21,568 nt of DNA from NCBI GenBank assembly GCA_964465145.1, contig CAYXJR010000072.1, positions 1 to 21,568 on the forward strand. Direction: 5' to 3'. Each line of letters begins with the position of its first letter. The stretch's first letter is position 1. Positions 14,463 to 21,568 of the stretch are shown piece by piece. Position numbers and translations under genes: made by a program. Under the pieces are notes generated by a model. That model saw only the letters and a list, made by a program, of their open reading frames with translations. It was not told where the DNA came from and did not search any database. This DNA is from JAUVKA01 sp964465145 (lineage in GTDB: Bacteria; Bacteroidota; Bacteroidia; Bacteroidales; UBA12481).

Positions 14463-15296
14463 ATGAAAAAACTAAATCTACTTTTAATCATTTCAATGAT
14501 GTCCACGCTAAGTTATTGTCAATTACCAAATCCTGATTTAACAGCAAAAAGAATTTTGAATATAAAACAAGCTACTGTTCAAGTCATTATTGATAGCTTC
14601 CCAACTGGAACAGGTTTTTTTTGCAATTCAGAGGGAACAATAGCAACCAATATGCATGTTATTTCAAACGATATACTTAAAGTTGACTCAATGAACCGAA
14701 TCATAAGTAAAATTGAGGTAAGAATTAATGATGGTTCATTACACGAAGTGAAAATTTCTGATTTTTTCACAAGACAAAGAGGAGTCATTCTTGGAAAATC
14801 TTACGATTTTATATGGCTTGAACCAAAAGAGAAAATAAAGGATATTAAATTTTTAGAATTAGGTAATTTTAGTGATTTAAAAGAAGGTGATAATATATAT
14901 ACTTGTGGATATCCTTTTGGAATTTCCCAACCTGTGTTTACTTCAGGAATTGTATCCACAAAGTTTAAAATTCCTGTTCAAAACACTACCGTAGAAAAAG
15001 AAGTTGCTTGGTTGGATTTATCCATGAATTCTGGGAATTCTGGTGGTGCAGTGATGGTTATGAAAAGTAAGCCTGAAGATGATTTTGTTGTCGGGATAGC
15101 TTCGTTCAACCTAAATGTTTTTGCTAGTCAAGTTCAGGAATTTAAAAAAATTGCTAGAAATAGAAATGCAGTAGGTAGTATCGGAGGACTTGATATAAAA
15201 AAGTTTGCCGAACTTACAGCAGAATCTATTGAATCAAGTTTTTATGGGATAGGTGGGGTGATATCAATAAATCATCTAAAAAGTGCTTTGAATTAA
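14463..15296 (+). CDS. Secreted trypsin-like serine protease
   Basis: This 277-residue protein has a signal peptide (MKKLNLLLIISMMSTLSYC, possibly a lipobox ending at Cys19, or cleaved nearby). The catalytic triad of the DegP/HtrA-like trypsin fold is complete: His65 in ATNMHVIS, Asp115 in SYDFIWLE and Ser193 in NSGNSGGAV. GTGFFCNSEGTIATN and CGYPFGISQPVFTSGIVS are the usual flanking strands. No PDZ domain follows; the last ~50 residues are helical and unassigned, so it is shorter than HtrA. It acts outside the cytoplasm. It has its own promoter region behind the 36-bp repeats and converges on the zinc-ribbon gene. Trypsin-like proteases also occur in defence systems, but those are normally cytoplasmic, so a housekeeping or virulence-type role is equally possible. 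Confidence 0.85.
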   Translation: MKKLNLLLIISMMSTLSYCQLPNPDLTAKRILNIKQATVQVIIDSFPTGTGFFCNSEGTIATNMHVISNDILKVDSMNRIISKIEVRINDGSLHEVKISDFFTRQRGVILGKSYDFIWLEPKEKIKDIKFLELGNFSDLKEGDNIYTCGYPFGISQPVFTSGIVSTKFKIPVQNTTVEKEVAWLDLSMNSGNSGGAVMVMKSKPEDDFVVGIASFNLNVFASQVQEFKKIARNRNAVGSIGGLDIKKFAELTAESIESSFYGIGGVISINHLKSALN

Positions 15297-15321
15297 TTGC
15301 AGAAACAGATTACTATTACTC

Positions 15322-15371
15322 TCTTTTTTACATACTTTCTTAATTTTTATATAGGAAAGTATGTAATTTTT
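15322..15371. terminator. Bidirectional terminator between convergent genes
   Basis: TTACATACTTTC (15328-15339) and GAAAGTATGTAA (15355-15366) are exact inverses, flanked by T-runs outward on both strands. It serves the protease gene and the opposing zinc-ribbon gene. Confidence 0.85.
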
Positions 15372-15430
15372 GATGGTTTTGGAGATTGGGTAATAGCTGT
15401 ATCAATATTATCATTACCAATATTAGATTG

Positions 15431-16141
15431 CTAAATATTGTTCTCCAAAGTATCTGCATTTTCCTTATTTTTTTTAGGCATGAATGCTACTACTATCAAT
15501 GAGACCATCGGAAGCAAGAAGGAAAAACCCCCCCATTTTAATTTGCTACGATTTAATCTTCCAACATATTCAACAACGTCCATTGCAACAAAAGCCCTAA
15601 AACCTAAAAATACTATTAATAACGATATTCCAATGTGTTCTTCATTTGTACTGGTCAAATAACCGTATAATAAATAAGGAAGGCCAACATTTAAACCTAA
15701 CAATATAATACCTGCAACTAAATAACCATAATTAGGCTTTTCAATTTTATTTATGAGTTTAGAAATTCGAGTTTTAGAATTGTTACTTATGAGTAAATTG
15801 AAGGCAATTAGTAAAATCAAAGGCGCAATCGTAAAAACAAATAGCTCTGAAAGATCATAACAAGAAATACTCAAATCTGAGAATGGCCAAAAATCCTTAT
15901 CAAACTTTAAGTCGCCATTTACAAGATAAATAATAACCTGAACCAAAAACCAAATTAAAAAGATACCCACTAACCTATTTGAAATTTTGATACCAAAAAG
16001 TTTACTGAGCTTGATTTTCAGTTCATTCCAATTAGAAGATTCTGGCAACTTGCCAGATGATACACCAGACAGATTCTCTCCACAATTACTACAGAACTTT
16101 GAATTGTCATCTATTTGATATCCGCAGTTTTTGCAATACAT
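15431..16141 (-). CDS. Zinc-ribbon multi-pass membrane protein
   Basis: The 236-residue protein begins with a compact zinc ribbon, MYCKNCGYQIDDNSKFCSNC (Cys3, Cys6, Cys17, Cys20), then a short polar linker and about five membrane spans (about 57-74, 98-118, 138-161, 170-190, 205-222), ending in a charged tail. Zinc-ribbon plus membrane proteins of this kind are widespread and mostly uncharacterised. Its ATG is 56 bp after the stop of the type IIG R-M gene in the same direction without a visible terminator between them, so both are probably in one transcript. Whether it takes part in restriction, for example as a membrane-located effector or transport factor, cannot be told from the sequence. 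Confidence 0.72.
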   Translation of the reverse strand: MYCKNCGYQIDDNSKFCSNCGENLSGVSSGKLPESSNWNELKIKLSKLFGIKISNRLVGIFLIWFLVQVIIYLVNGDLKFDKDFWPFSDLSISCYDLSELFVFTIAPLILLIAFNLLISNNSKTRISKLINKIEKPNYGYLVAGIILLGLNVGLPYLLYGYLTSTNEEHIGISLLIVFLGFRAFVAMDVVEYVGRLNRSKLKWGGFSFLLPMVSLIVVAFMPKKNKENADTLENNI

Positions 16142-16197
16142 AGTGAGTTTATTAAATATTATATTACTTCAACCTTATCAAAAATAAGAGAATCCTA

Positions 16198-19100
16198 TTA
16201 CCCCTCCTCAACAATCTTTATCTCTTCCTCTGTTAATCCATAAAGCCCATAAACCAGTTGGTCTATTTCTTTGTCTATTCTATCTAAATTGTTCTTTAAG
16301 TTAAATATTTCGGTCTTTTCTTTTTCAAACACATCCATCCATCCTATTCCTTCAGATTTAGATAATTTAGCATTAGTCGATTTTATTAATCCTGCATTTA
16401 TTTCCCTTATAAAACCATTAAAACTTAGATTATACCAATGTTCAAGCTTTCTTGTTAAATTTATACCAGTAGTTTCCAATGCATAGCTGATAAACCTTTT
16501 AGTTTGAAGGTGAATTTGTTTATTAATTTCTATGGCATTGGTGACTAAATTTTCAAAATCAAATAAATCCCTATTTAATAAGTTGCGTTTTATTGGGAAT
16601 CTTTTACAATTTGCTATAAGGATTTTTTGGAATAGTTCTTTTTCTAAATCAAGAAAACTGTACTTATGATAAAAATTTATAAGTTTTGAATTTACTATCC
16701 CAAGAAGGACTTTGACAGAAATTGTGTTTTGCTTGGGGATAATACCAAAACCTATTTGAGAATAATACAGAGCCTTTTCAGTATATCCAGCATATATTCT
16801 GGGAGGTTGACCTGAAACAATTTGTCTAATTAAGACTCTTGGAATCGTGAAAAACCTTTCTTCTCGTGGCGCACCTAACCAATCTCCATATTTAATAAAC
16901 TCTTTAATTTCTTCAGTAACAACAAACCTTGAAATATTCGTGCCTGATATTAATGGTTTATAGGTTTCATCCCTTTTATCTACAGAGTGATATCCCCTTG
17001 ATTTGATCAACTCTTGAGAGTGACCTTTGTATTTGTCATATGGTGTTAATCCCAATGAAAAATCTGCTATTTCACCCAATTCTACTGAATTGCTATAGAT
17101 ATTTTGCAATAAAATTAATTGATTTTGACAGACGTATATATTGTAGATCGTTGTCTTATCTAATTTCCAGCTTTCTTTGAGAACATAATTGGCAAAAGAG
17201 TCATCAATTTGAGATATCCTAGCATCTTTAGAATAAGCAATTACTTTTACCTTCTTAGAATTTGAGTGCTTCCTGAACTCAAAAAGTATTGTTTCAACTA
17301 CAGCATCTTCAAAGACACCATCTGGAAGCTTTACTATAGTGGTTAAATGATCAATAAGTAACTTTCTAATCTTTGAATAGGAAGAATTAAATAAAATTGA
17401 GTTTGGGTTAATGAATGATAAAAATCCCCCGGATTTTAATATTGAATACCCCTTCTCAATAAAAATTGAGTATAGGTTAATTCTGTTCTCTGTTGTTTCG
17501 AATCGTTTAAATAACGCTCTTGCGAAGTCAACATCAAGACCTTTAATGTCTACATAAGGAGGATTCCCAATCACAACATCAAATCCACCATCGTTAAAAA
17601 CAACTGGAAACTCCATCTCCCAATTGAATGCTTTTTCCCCGGCCACCTCAGGATCGTCAATTAAGGAGTTGCCACATTTAATATTGTTATTTAGAAAAGT
17701 AAGTTTTCTTCCTCTTTGAGCAGTCCTAAGCCATAATGAAAGCTTTGCTATCTCCACACTCTCCTCATTAATATCAACTCCAAATAGGTTCTTTTCAAGG
17801 ATATGGTTGCTAACATCCTGAAATATAATACTAGCTCCATGAAGCTGTGCATACAGTTCATCAATAAAGGTATGTTCATTAATAAGAAACTCCAATGCTT
17901 GATTTAAGAAAGCTCCACTACCACAAGCTGGATCACATATAGTAATTTCGAGCAACCAATCCCTGTATTTCTGCAGGGAATTATCCAGCTTCTTAATAGT
18001 CTCTTTTTTTCTATTCCTGCGACCCTTAGCATATTCTTCATCAACTATTCCAAGCTCAGTTTTTTTCTCCTCACAGAGCTTCCCAACAGTGTTATCGACA
18101 ATGTATTTGGTGATATACTTTGGAGTATAGTAAACCCCATCTTTCTTTCGCTTGGATTTGTTCTTATCAACCTCCTGTCCACTGAGCTGCGCTGTAACAT
18201 TTTCTATCTCGCTGAGTGAATTCTCAAAAATATGACCCAGAATATTAACATCAACATCACTCTGAAAGTCGTAGTTGGTGAGTTTAATAACTAGAGGCTG
18301 CAGCACATCATCATCAATTATGATATTATCCAGCACCTCATCCGGGAAAAATAATCCACCGTTATATGCGAAAATATCATCTTGAGGAACTTTACCCTTC
18401 CTACCAATGTTTATATACCCAAAGTATTGTTTAAAAATCTCATATAGTGGTTTGTAGGCATCTTCATCTCTAAGCAGTTCCCAACGTTCTACCATCCTTG
18501 AAATAGAATTGGGTGGCAACAATCCGCTATCCTCAGCAAAAAAGATAAATAAGAACCGGTCAAGTAGTTTCTGGGTCTTTTTAAATAACATCAGCTGGTC
18601 AGCATCCGGATTGTTCTTTACCAGATTCTGCCAAAGCAAAGTCCTAAAACTGGCATAATCCTTATACAGCTGTTTTGTGATATTCTCCTCAGCAAGTAAA
18701 CTTTCATCCTTGGCTTTTAGCGGTAACCCTGATACTAGGTTATCTGAATTTAAACAGAACCACAACAGCTCGAATTCTTCCCCGGTAAGGGTAAACAGAT
18801 TGAATTCAATATGCTCGACAGAATTATTGATGAAAAACCTAAGCTTTTCAAAATTGGAGGTTATGACATAGATACAACTTGACTGATTGTTTTTATAGTT
18901 AAAAGCCTGCTGGTTAATCTTATCAAGGTCTTTTGTATCTGTTCCTTTAAGCTCAATTACACCTAATGCTTTACCATTCTGCAGTATAGCTCCATCTGCC
19001 TTTTTAGCACCTATTTCATTCTTAAACTCTGTGGTTAAATTATATTGTGGATCTGGGTTAATTGTATATCCCAGAATATTGACAAAAAGTTCCATCAAGA

Positions 19101-19257
19101 ACTTCTGCTGGAACTGCTCCTCTTTTAAATCTCTTATATTCTGCTGGATCTCAGGATTAAGAAAATATGTCTTATACTTATCGTAAGCAGCCAATACAGC
19201 TACACCATCCTGAGCTTTAAGATGTTTTGCAAGTACTGAATTTTGAAAAAATGCCAT
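16198..19257 (-). CDS. Type IIG restriction-modification enzyme (Eco57I-like)
   Basis: One 1019-residue chain carries both activities. N-terminal nuclease: Asp88 in KADGAIL, then Glu102-Leu-Lys104 in GVIELKG, the PD-(D/E)xK pattern. A helical linker with GVYYTPKYI (374-382) leads to an N6-adenine methyltransferase: DPACGSGAF (442-450, motif I, SAM binding), NLFGVDINEESVEIAKLSLWLR and catalytic NPPY (565-568). The last ~400 residues hold the target-recognition region and a TaqI-C-like end (EKELFQKILIANCKRFPI). Family knowledge: such enzymes methylate adenine in a short site and cut nearby DNA. Expected length and all key residues are present, so it looks intact. The site cannot be read from sequence. 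Upstream lies a palindromic promoter shared with the next gene; a zinc-ribbon membrane gene follows. Confidence 0.9.
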   Translation of the reverse strand: MAFFQNSVLAKHLKAQDGVAVLAAYDKYKTYFLNPEIQQNIRDLKEEQFQQKFLMELFVNILGYTINPDPQYNLTTEFKNEIGAKKADGAILQNGKALGVIELKGTDTKDLDKINQQAFNYKNNQSSCIYVITSNFEKLRFFINNSVEHIEFNLFTLTGEEFELLWFCLNSDNLVSGLPLKAKDESLLAEENITKQLYKDYASFRTLLWQNLVKNNPDADQLMLFKKTQKLLDRFLFIFFAEDSGLLPPNSISRMVERWELLRDEDAYKPLYEIFKQYFGYINIGRKGKVPQDDIFAYNGGLFFPDEVLDNIIIDDDVLQPLVIKLTNYDFQSDVDVNILGHIFENSLSEIENVTAQLSGQEVDKNKSKRKKDGVYYTPKYITKYIVDNTVGKLCEEKKTELGIVDEEYAKGRRNRKKETIKKLDNSLQKYRDWLLEITICDPACGSGAFLNQALEFLINEHTFIDELYAQLHGASIIFQDVSNHILEKNLFGVDINEESVEIAKLSLWLRTAQRGRKLTFLNNNIKCGNSLIDDPEVAGEKAFNWEMEFPVVFNDGGFDVVIGNPPYVDIKGLDVDFARALFKRFETTENRINLYSIFIEKGYSILKSGGFLSFINPNSILFNSSYSKIRKLLIDHLTTIVKLPDGVFEDAVVETILFEFRKHSNSKKVKVIAYSKDARISQIDDSFANYVLKESWKLDKTTIYNIYVCQNQLILLQNIYSNSVELGEIADFSLGLTPYDKYKGHSQELIKSRGYHSVDKRDETYKPLISGTNISRFVVTEEIKEFIKYGDWLGAPREERFFTIPRVLIRQIVSGQPPRIYAGYTEKALYYSQIGFGIIPKQNTISVKVLLGIVNSKLINFYHKYSFLDLEKELFQKILIANCKRFPIKRNLLNRDLFDFENLVTNAIEINKQIHLQTKRFISYALETTGINLTRKLEHWYNLSFNGFIREINAGLIKSTNAKLSKSEGIGWMDVFEKEKTEIFNLKNNLDRIDKEIDQLVYGLYGLTEEEIKIVEEG

Positions 19258-19309
19258 GTTTTGTTTTAAGGTTATCGGTAGCTTCAGTATTCAGGATAGT
19301 AAAAATATA

Positions 19310-19330
19310 AAATGTTTAACCTTAAATCAT
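19310..19330 (-). promoter_or_regulatory. Palindromic operator/promoter of the R-M gene
   Basis: Minus strand: ATGATTTAAGGTTAAACAT followed by TTTATATTTTT, 53 bp before the R-M ATG. TTTAA and TTAAA are symmetric around a two-base centre. The same sequence with one change occurs at 19897-19917 at almost the same distance from the next minus-strand gene. Confidence 0.55.
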
Positions 19331-19366
19331 CTAATCATGGAAATAATGGTATTATTAAAAGAGGAA

Positions 19367-19849
19367 TTAGGAAGAGGAATCAAGCCTTTTTTGTTCCTTT
19401 AAGAACTTCCTAACATCTCTTATTTGATTATTCACAGTAGTGCTTTTATAATCTGGCAGTTGCCAAATATTTATTCTTATTGTAGTGTCAAGAGACATAT
19501 AAAAAAGATCTTTAAAGTATTTGTCGTTTTGCCCCATTAGCCAAAAACGATTCTTTCTCTTCATGATTTTGTATTGGTCTTTAGCAACAACCATAGGCGT
19601 AACTACAAGCCCCCAGAGATGTTCACCCATGATATGAACACTTTTCTCTTTATATATCAAATTAATTTCTGTTGCTCGTAAATTCAATTGATTGATTATT
19701 AATGATTTTGCTTGATGAGAATTAGATTTGATTGCTACATAAAGAGCAATTGCTCCAATTATAATCCCTGTAAATGCAGCAAAATCTCCATTCAGGAAAT
19801 CCTTATGGTTGCAAAGCACTACTAAGGGTATTGACATGATAATTAGCAT
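19367..19849 (-). CDS. Small membrane-anchored protein of unknown function
   Basis: This 160-residue protein has a hydrophobic N-terminus (MLIIMSIPLVVLC, with a second in-frame ATG four codons later), a second clear membrane span (about 23-41, GDFAAFTGIIIGAIALYVAI), then a soluble, basic C-terminal region rich in Lys/Arg/Tyr (YKIMKRKNRFWLMGQNDKYF) ending in a likely helix RKFLKEQKRL. I recognise no family. It precedes the R-M gene on the same strand (109 bp) and has a near-identical promoter-proximal palindrome, so joint regulation is likely. Small membrane proteins beside nucleases can be effectors or regulators; here that is only a possibility. Confidence 0.6.
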   Translation of the reverse strand: MLIIMSIPLVVLCNHKDFLNGDFAAFTGIIIGAIALYVAIKSNSHQAKSLIINQLNLRATEINLIYKEKSVHIMGEHLWGLVVTPMVVAKDQYKIMKRKNRFWLMGQNDKYFKDLFYMSLDTTIRINIWQLPDYKSTTVNNQIRDVRKFLKEQKRLDSSS

Positions 19850-19896
19850 TTAGAGAGTTATTGATCAATTCTGCTTTGAGATCAATAAATATAAAC

Positions 19897-19917
19897 AAAT
19901 GTTTAATCTTAAATCAT
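19897..19917 (-). promoter_or_regulatory. Second copy of the palindromic operator
   Basis: ATGATTTAAGATTAAACAT on the minus strand, followed by TTGTTTATATTT; 48 bp before the ATG at 19849. It differs from 19310-19330 by one base over 21. It lies in the 171-bp divergent gap and could also affect the PIN gene at 20021. Confidence 0.55.
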
Positions 19918-20020
19918 ATTTGTATCTGAAATAACTTATTGTTTATCTTTAAATACTGAAGGTTATCCGTTATTTTACCCTACTATATTGACTTTAGCAA
20001 AATTCTAAATCTCATATGAA

Positions 20021-21073
20021 ATGCTTAAAACAAGAAACATATATATAGACACACAGACTTTTGTGGCAAATAACTTTTTTGCCAATGAAAACCTTTTAAG
20101 ACTCAGTAAGTTTGGGGAACATGGAACGATTAATATTTACCTTACTGAAATTACCATACAAGAAATACAATCAAACATCAGGGAAGAACTTTTAAATGCC
20201 CAGCAAGAAATAAATAGATTTCTCAAAGACATATCCAATAAAGGAAGGATACTAAAAAACATCGAAAAATTTCAACCTTATTTTGATCTACCAAGGCTTG
20301 ATCTCGAGGTTGATTTTAGCACCCTTAATGAGGAATTACAAAAGTTTATTACTGATGGAAAAGTCAAAATTATTCCCTATAATCTAGCAAACCTCAGTGA
20401 AATAATGACTAGGTATTTTAATAAGGAAAAGCCATTTGGTTTAGAGAAAAAGAAACATGAGTTTCCTGATGCAATTGTACTATCAGCATTAGACAGGTGG
20501 TGTGAAAATAATAAGTGCAAAATATACGCAATCAGTGAAGATGAAGATTTGAAGAAATATGTTTCAGCAAATGTGATTATTATTCCAAAGCTCAGAACAA
20601 TACTTGATAAGATTAACAGACAATATAAAAGCGATAGGATTGCTTGGATTGAAGAAGTATATTCTAATTCCGAAGAAATTATTATCCAAAAAATTGAAGA
20701 TAGATTTACTGATGAGATGAAATTCAATAGTTGGTTTGGAGTAGATCTTACTTTTTTAGAGGTATCTGAAATTATCCTTTACGAGCCTTCAATCGTGCAA
20801 GACAATGAAGATACTGGTGAAACAATATTTCAACTTGAGGCCGATATATATTTTTCAGTTAATGGTATTTTTGAGGATGTGTCAAGAAATCATGATTCTT
20901 CTTGGCCTCAAAAAGAAAGAAGGAAAGCTAGGAGAACTATTGGTACAACTCAAACGGTTGAGATCGCAATAGAGATTAATTTCGATGAAAGGGACTTGCT
21001 AAAACCAGAAGCCTCTTCAATTTTTTGTTCGTATTGTTCCGTTCCAAATTCTGATTCCATTTATGGTGATTGA
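20021..21073 (+). CDS. PIN-domain protein, probable ribonuclease
   Basis: This 350-residue protein has a PIN-like fold in its first ~200 residues: Asp10 in RNIYIDTQTF, acidic Glu48 in TEITIQEIQ, Asp150 in HEFPDAIVLSAL and Asp174/Asp176 in ISEDEDLKKY. This order and the long helical insert match the DUF4935-type PIN family. Family knowledge: PIN domains are metal-dependent RNases, often toxins or defence effectors. Residues ~200-350 are unassigned; they include a probable mixed alpha/beta part and a closing CSYC pair. No small antitoxin precedes it. It is transcribed away from the 160-residue membrane protein gene, sharing their intergenic control region. The same reading frame continues after its TGA into a zf-HC2-like peptide. 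Confidence 0.72.
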   Translation: MLKTRNIYIDTQTFVANNFFANENLLRLSKFGEHGTINIYLTEITIQEIQSNIREELLNAQQEINRFLKDISNKGRILKNIEKFQPYFDLPRLDLEVDFSTLNEELQKFITDGKVKIIPYNLANLSEIMTRYFNKEKPFGLEKKKHEFPDAIVLSALDRWCENNKCKIYAISEDEDLKKYVSANVIIIPKLRTILDKINRQYKSDRIAWIEEVYSNSEEIIIQKIEDRFTDEMKFNSWFGVDLTFLEVSEIILYEPSIVQDNEDTGETIFQLEADIYFSVNGIFEDVSRNHDSSWPQKERRKARRTIGTTQTVEIAIEINFDERDLLKPEASSIFCSYCSVPNSDSIYGD

Positions 21074-21088
21074 TCAATTTTTCTAGCT

Positions 21089-21187
21089 GTGAAAAGACAC
21101 TTCAATGAAAACGAAATAGCTCAATATGCTGAGTATTTGAATGGAGATAATGTTGAACCATCTCCTAAAATATTGAAACATGGATGA
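21089..21187 (+). pseudogene. Truncated zf-HC2/anti-sigma-like small protein
   Basis: From GTG at 21089 the frame reads MKRHFNENEIAQYAEYLNGD and on to PSPKILKHG, then stops inside the next gene's ATGGATGA. H.[ST/N]E.EIA.YAE.L followed by P..I..H is the start of the small Bacteroidota proteins that continue with a CxxC zinc site; here the frame ends just before that site. It is in frame with the PIN gene, separated by its TGA. It may be a remnant, a tiny leader peptide coupled to the HTH gene, or chance. Confidence 0.4.
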
Positions 21188-21467
21188 AATATTATTATAC
21201 CAAATTATACAGAAGCTCGATGTTATAGAGCAGAAACTTGAGAGAGAAAAGAAATTACTCACAGTTGATGAAGTATCACAGATGTTTGGGATAACCAAAA
21301 GTTATTTATATAAGCTAACCTCTGCTCGTAAGATCCCTCATTTTAAGCCTACTGGGAAAAAGATATACTTTGATTATGATGAGCTAGTAGAATGGATGAA
21401 AAGAAACAGAATCAGTACCATGGATGAAATAAGAGAAGAGGCACATTCGCATTTTAAGAAACTTTGA
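21180..21467 (+). CDS. Excisionase-family helix-turn-helix protein
   Basis: A 95-residue DNA-binding protein. Residues 1-25 are a short helix/coiled-coil (QIIQKLDVIEQKLEREKK), followed by the HTH_17 fold: LLTVDEVSQMFGITKSYLYKL, then ARKIPHFKPTGKKIYFDYDELVEWMKRNR. This is the standard Bacteroidota element-borne excisionase/regulator, usually found beside an integrase or mobilisation genes. Its ATG overlaps the end of the preceding small frame (ATGGATGA), suggesting coupling. Being far from the integrase, it may regulate other element functions or belong to a second, nested element. Confidence 0.85.
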   Translation: MDEILLYQIIQKLDVIEQKLEREKKLLTVDEVSQMFGITKSYLYKLTSARKIPHFKPTGKKIYFDYDELVEWMKRNRISTMDEIREEAHSHFKKL

Positions 21468-21523
21468 TGGAGATTAATAATTGATTTTTGAATTTCTAGT
21501 CCATTAATTATCATAACTGGGGT

Positions 21524-21568
21524 ATGCACTTGAAACATATTAAAAAACTTAGTAAATTTGGGATCTAT
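21524..21568 (+). CDS. Possible start of another gene, cut by the window edge
   Basis: An open frame begins ATGCACTTGAAACATATT (MHLKHIKKLSKFGIY) and runs to the last base. It is 56 bp behind the HTH gene in the same direction. Fifteen residues are too few to identify a family. Confidence 0.3.
   Translation, partial: MHLKHIKKLSKFGIY

Noticed and set aside
21180..21467. HTH protein as antitoxin of the PIN protein
   Set aside because: It has the excisionase-type HTH with wing and lies downstream, whereas PIN antitoxins usually precede the toxin directly; a truncated frame lies between.

Overview
The window looks like a chromosomal segment of a member of the Bacteroidota. Three things point there: AT-rich DNA with Bacteroidota-style promoters (TTTTG, 19 bases, TACCTTTA ahead of the integrase), two lipoproteins carrying the FISUMP (Fibrobacter succinogenes major paralogous) domain, and a DUF3871 gene. 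At the left end (1-1273) there is ordinary host DNA: an MCE/MlaD lipid-transport gene, preceded by a terminator and the 3' half of a tRNA-Pro(GGG) gene. The tRNA is cut in its anticodon arm, and a tyrosine recombinase gene starts just beyond it. So nearly the whole window (about 1320 to the right edge) is read as one arm of an integrative element or genomic island inserted in tRNA-Pro. The other end, which should carry the intact tRNA, is not in the window.

Layout of the island. 1.4-3.4 kb: integrase and a DNA-binding protein with a C-terminal excisionase-type HTH. 4.0-5.9 kb: a divergent SF2-helicase-like protein whose start is overlapped by a 36-bp inverted repeat. 6.1-11.3 kb: an accessory block read leftward, with two FISUMP lipoproteins, an outer-membrane-barrel-like protein, a small coupled protein and a HEPN-like protein. 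A repeated ~150-bp intergenic element lies upstream of each FISUMP gene, and a 137-bp relic resembling the two ends of a group II intron sits exactly at the stop of the second one. 11.7-14.1 kb: a rightward RadC-like / AAA ATPase / DUF3871 operon ended by a strong terminator. 14.1-14.46 kb: a regulatory region with two more copies of the 36-bp inverted repeat and a strong hairpin.

14.5-21.5 kb is defence-like cargo: a secreted trypsin-like protease facing a zinc-ribbon membrane protein, a single-chain type IIG restriction-modification enzyme, a small membrane protein sharing the R-M gene's promoter/operator, a PIN-domain protein, a truncated zf-HC2-like fragment and an excisionase-type HTH protein. 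The last 45 bases may begin another gene.

How the parts may work together is partly inference. Integrase and HTH proteins would control integration and excision; the helicase-like protein plus the spaced 36-bp palindromes could form a replication or autoregulation unit; RadC/AAA/DUF3871 is a recombination-type module common on Bacteroidota elements; the R-M, PIN and HEPN proteins would protect host or element. No relaxase, conjugation genes, phage structural genes, CRISPR array or reverse transcriptase was seen.
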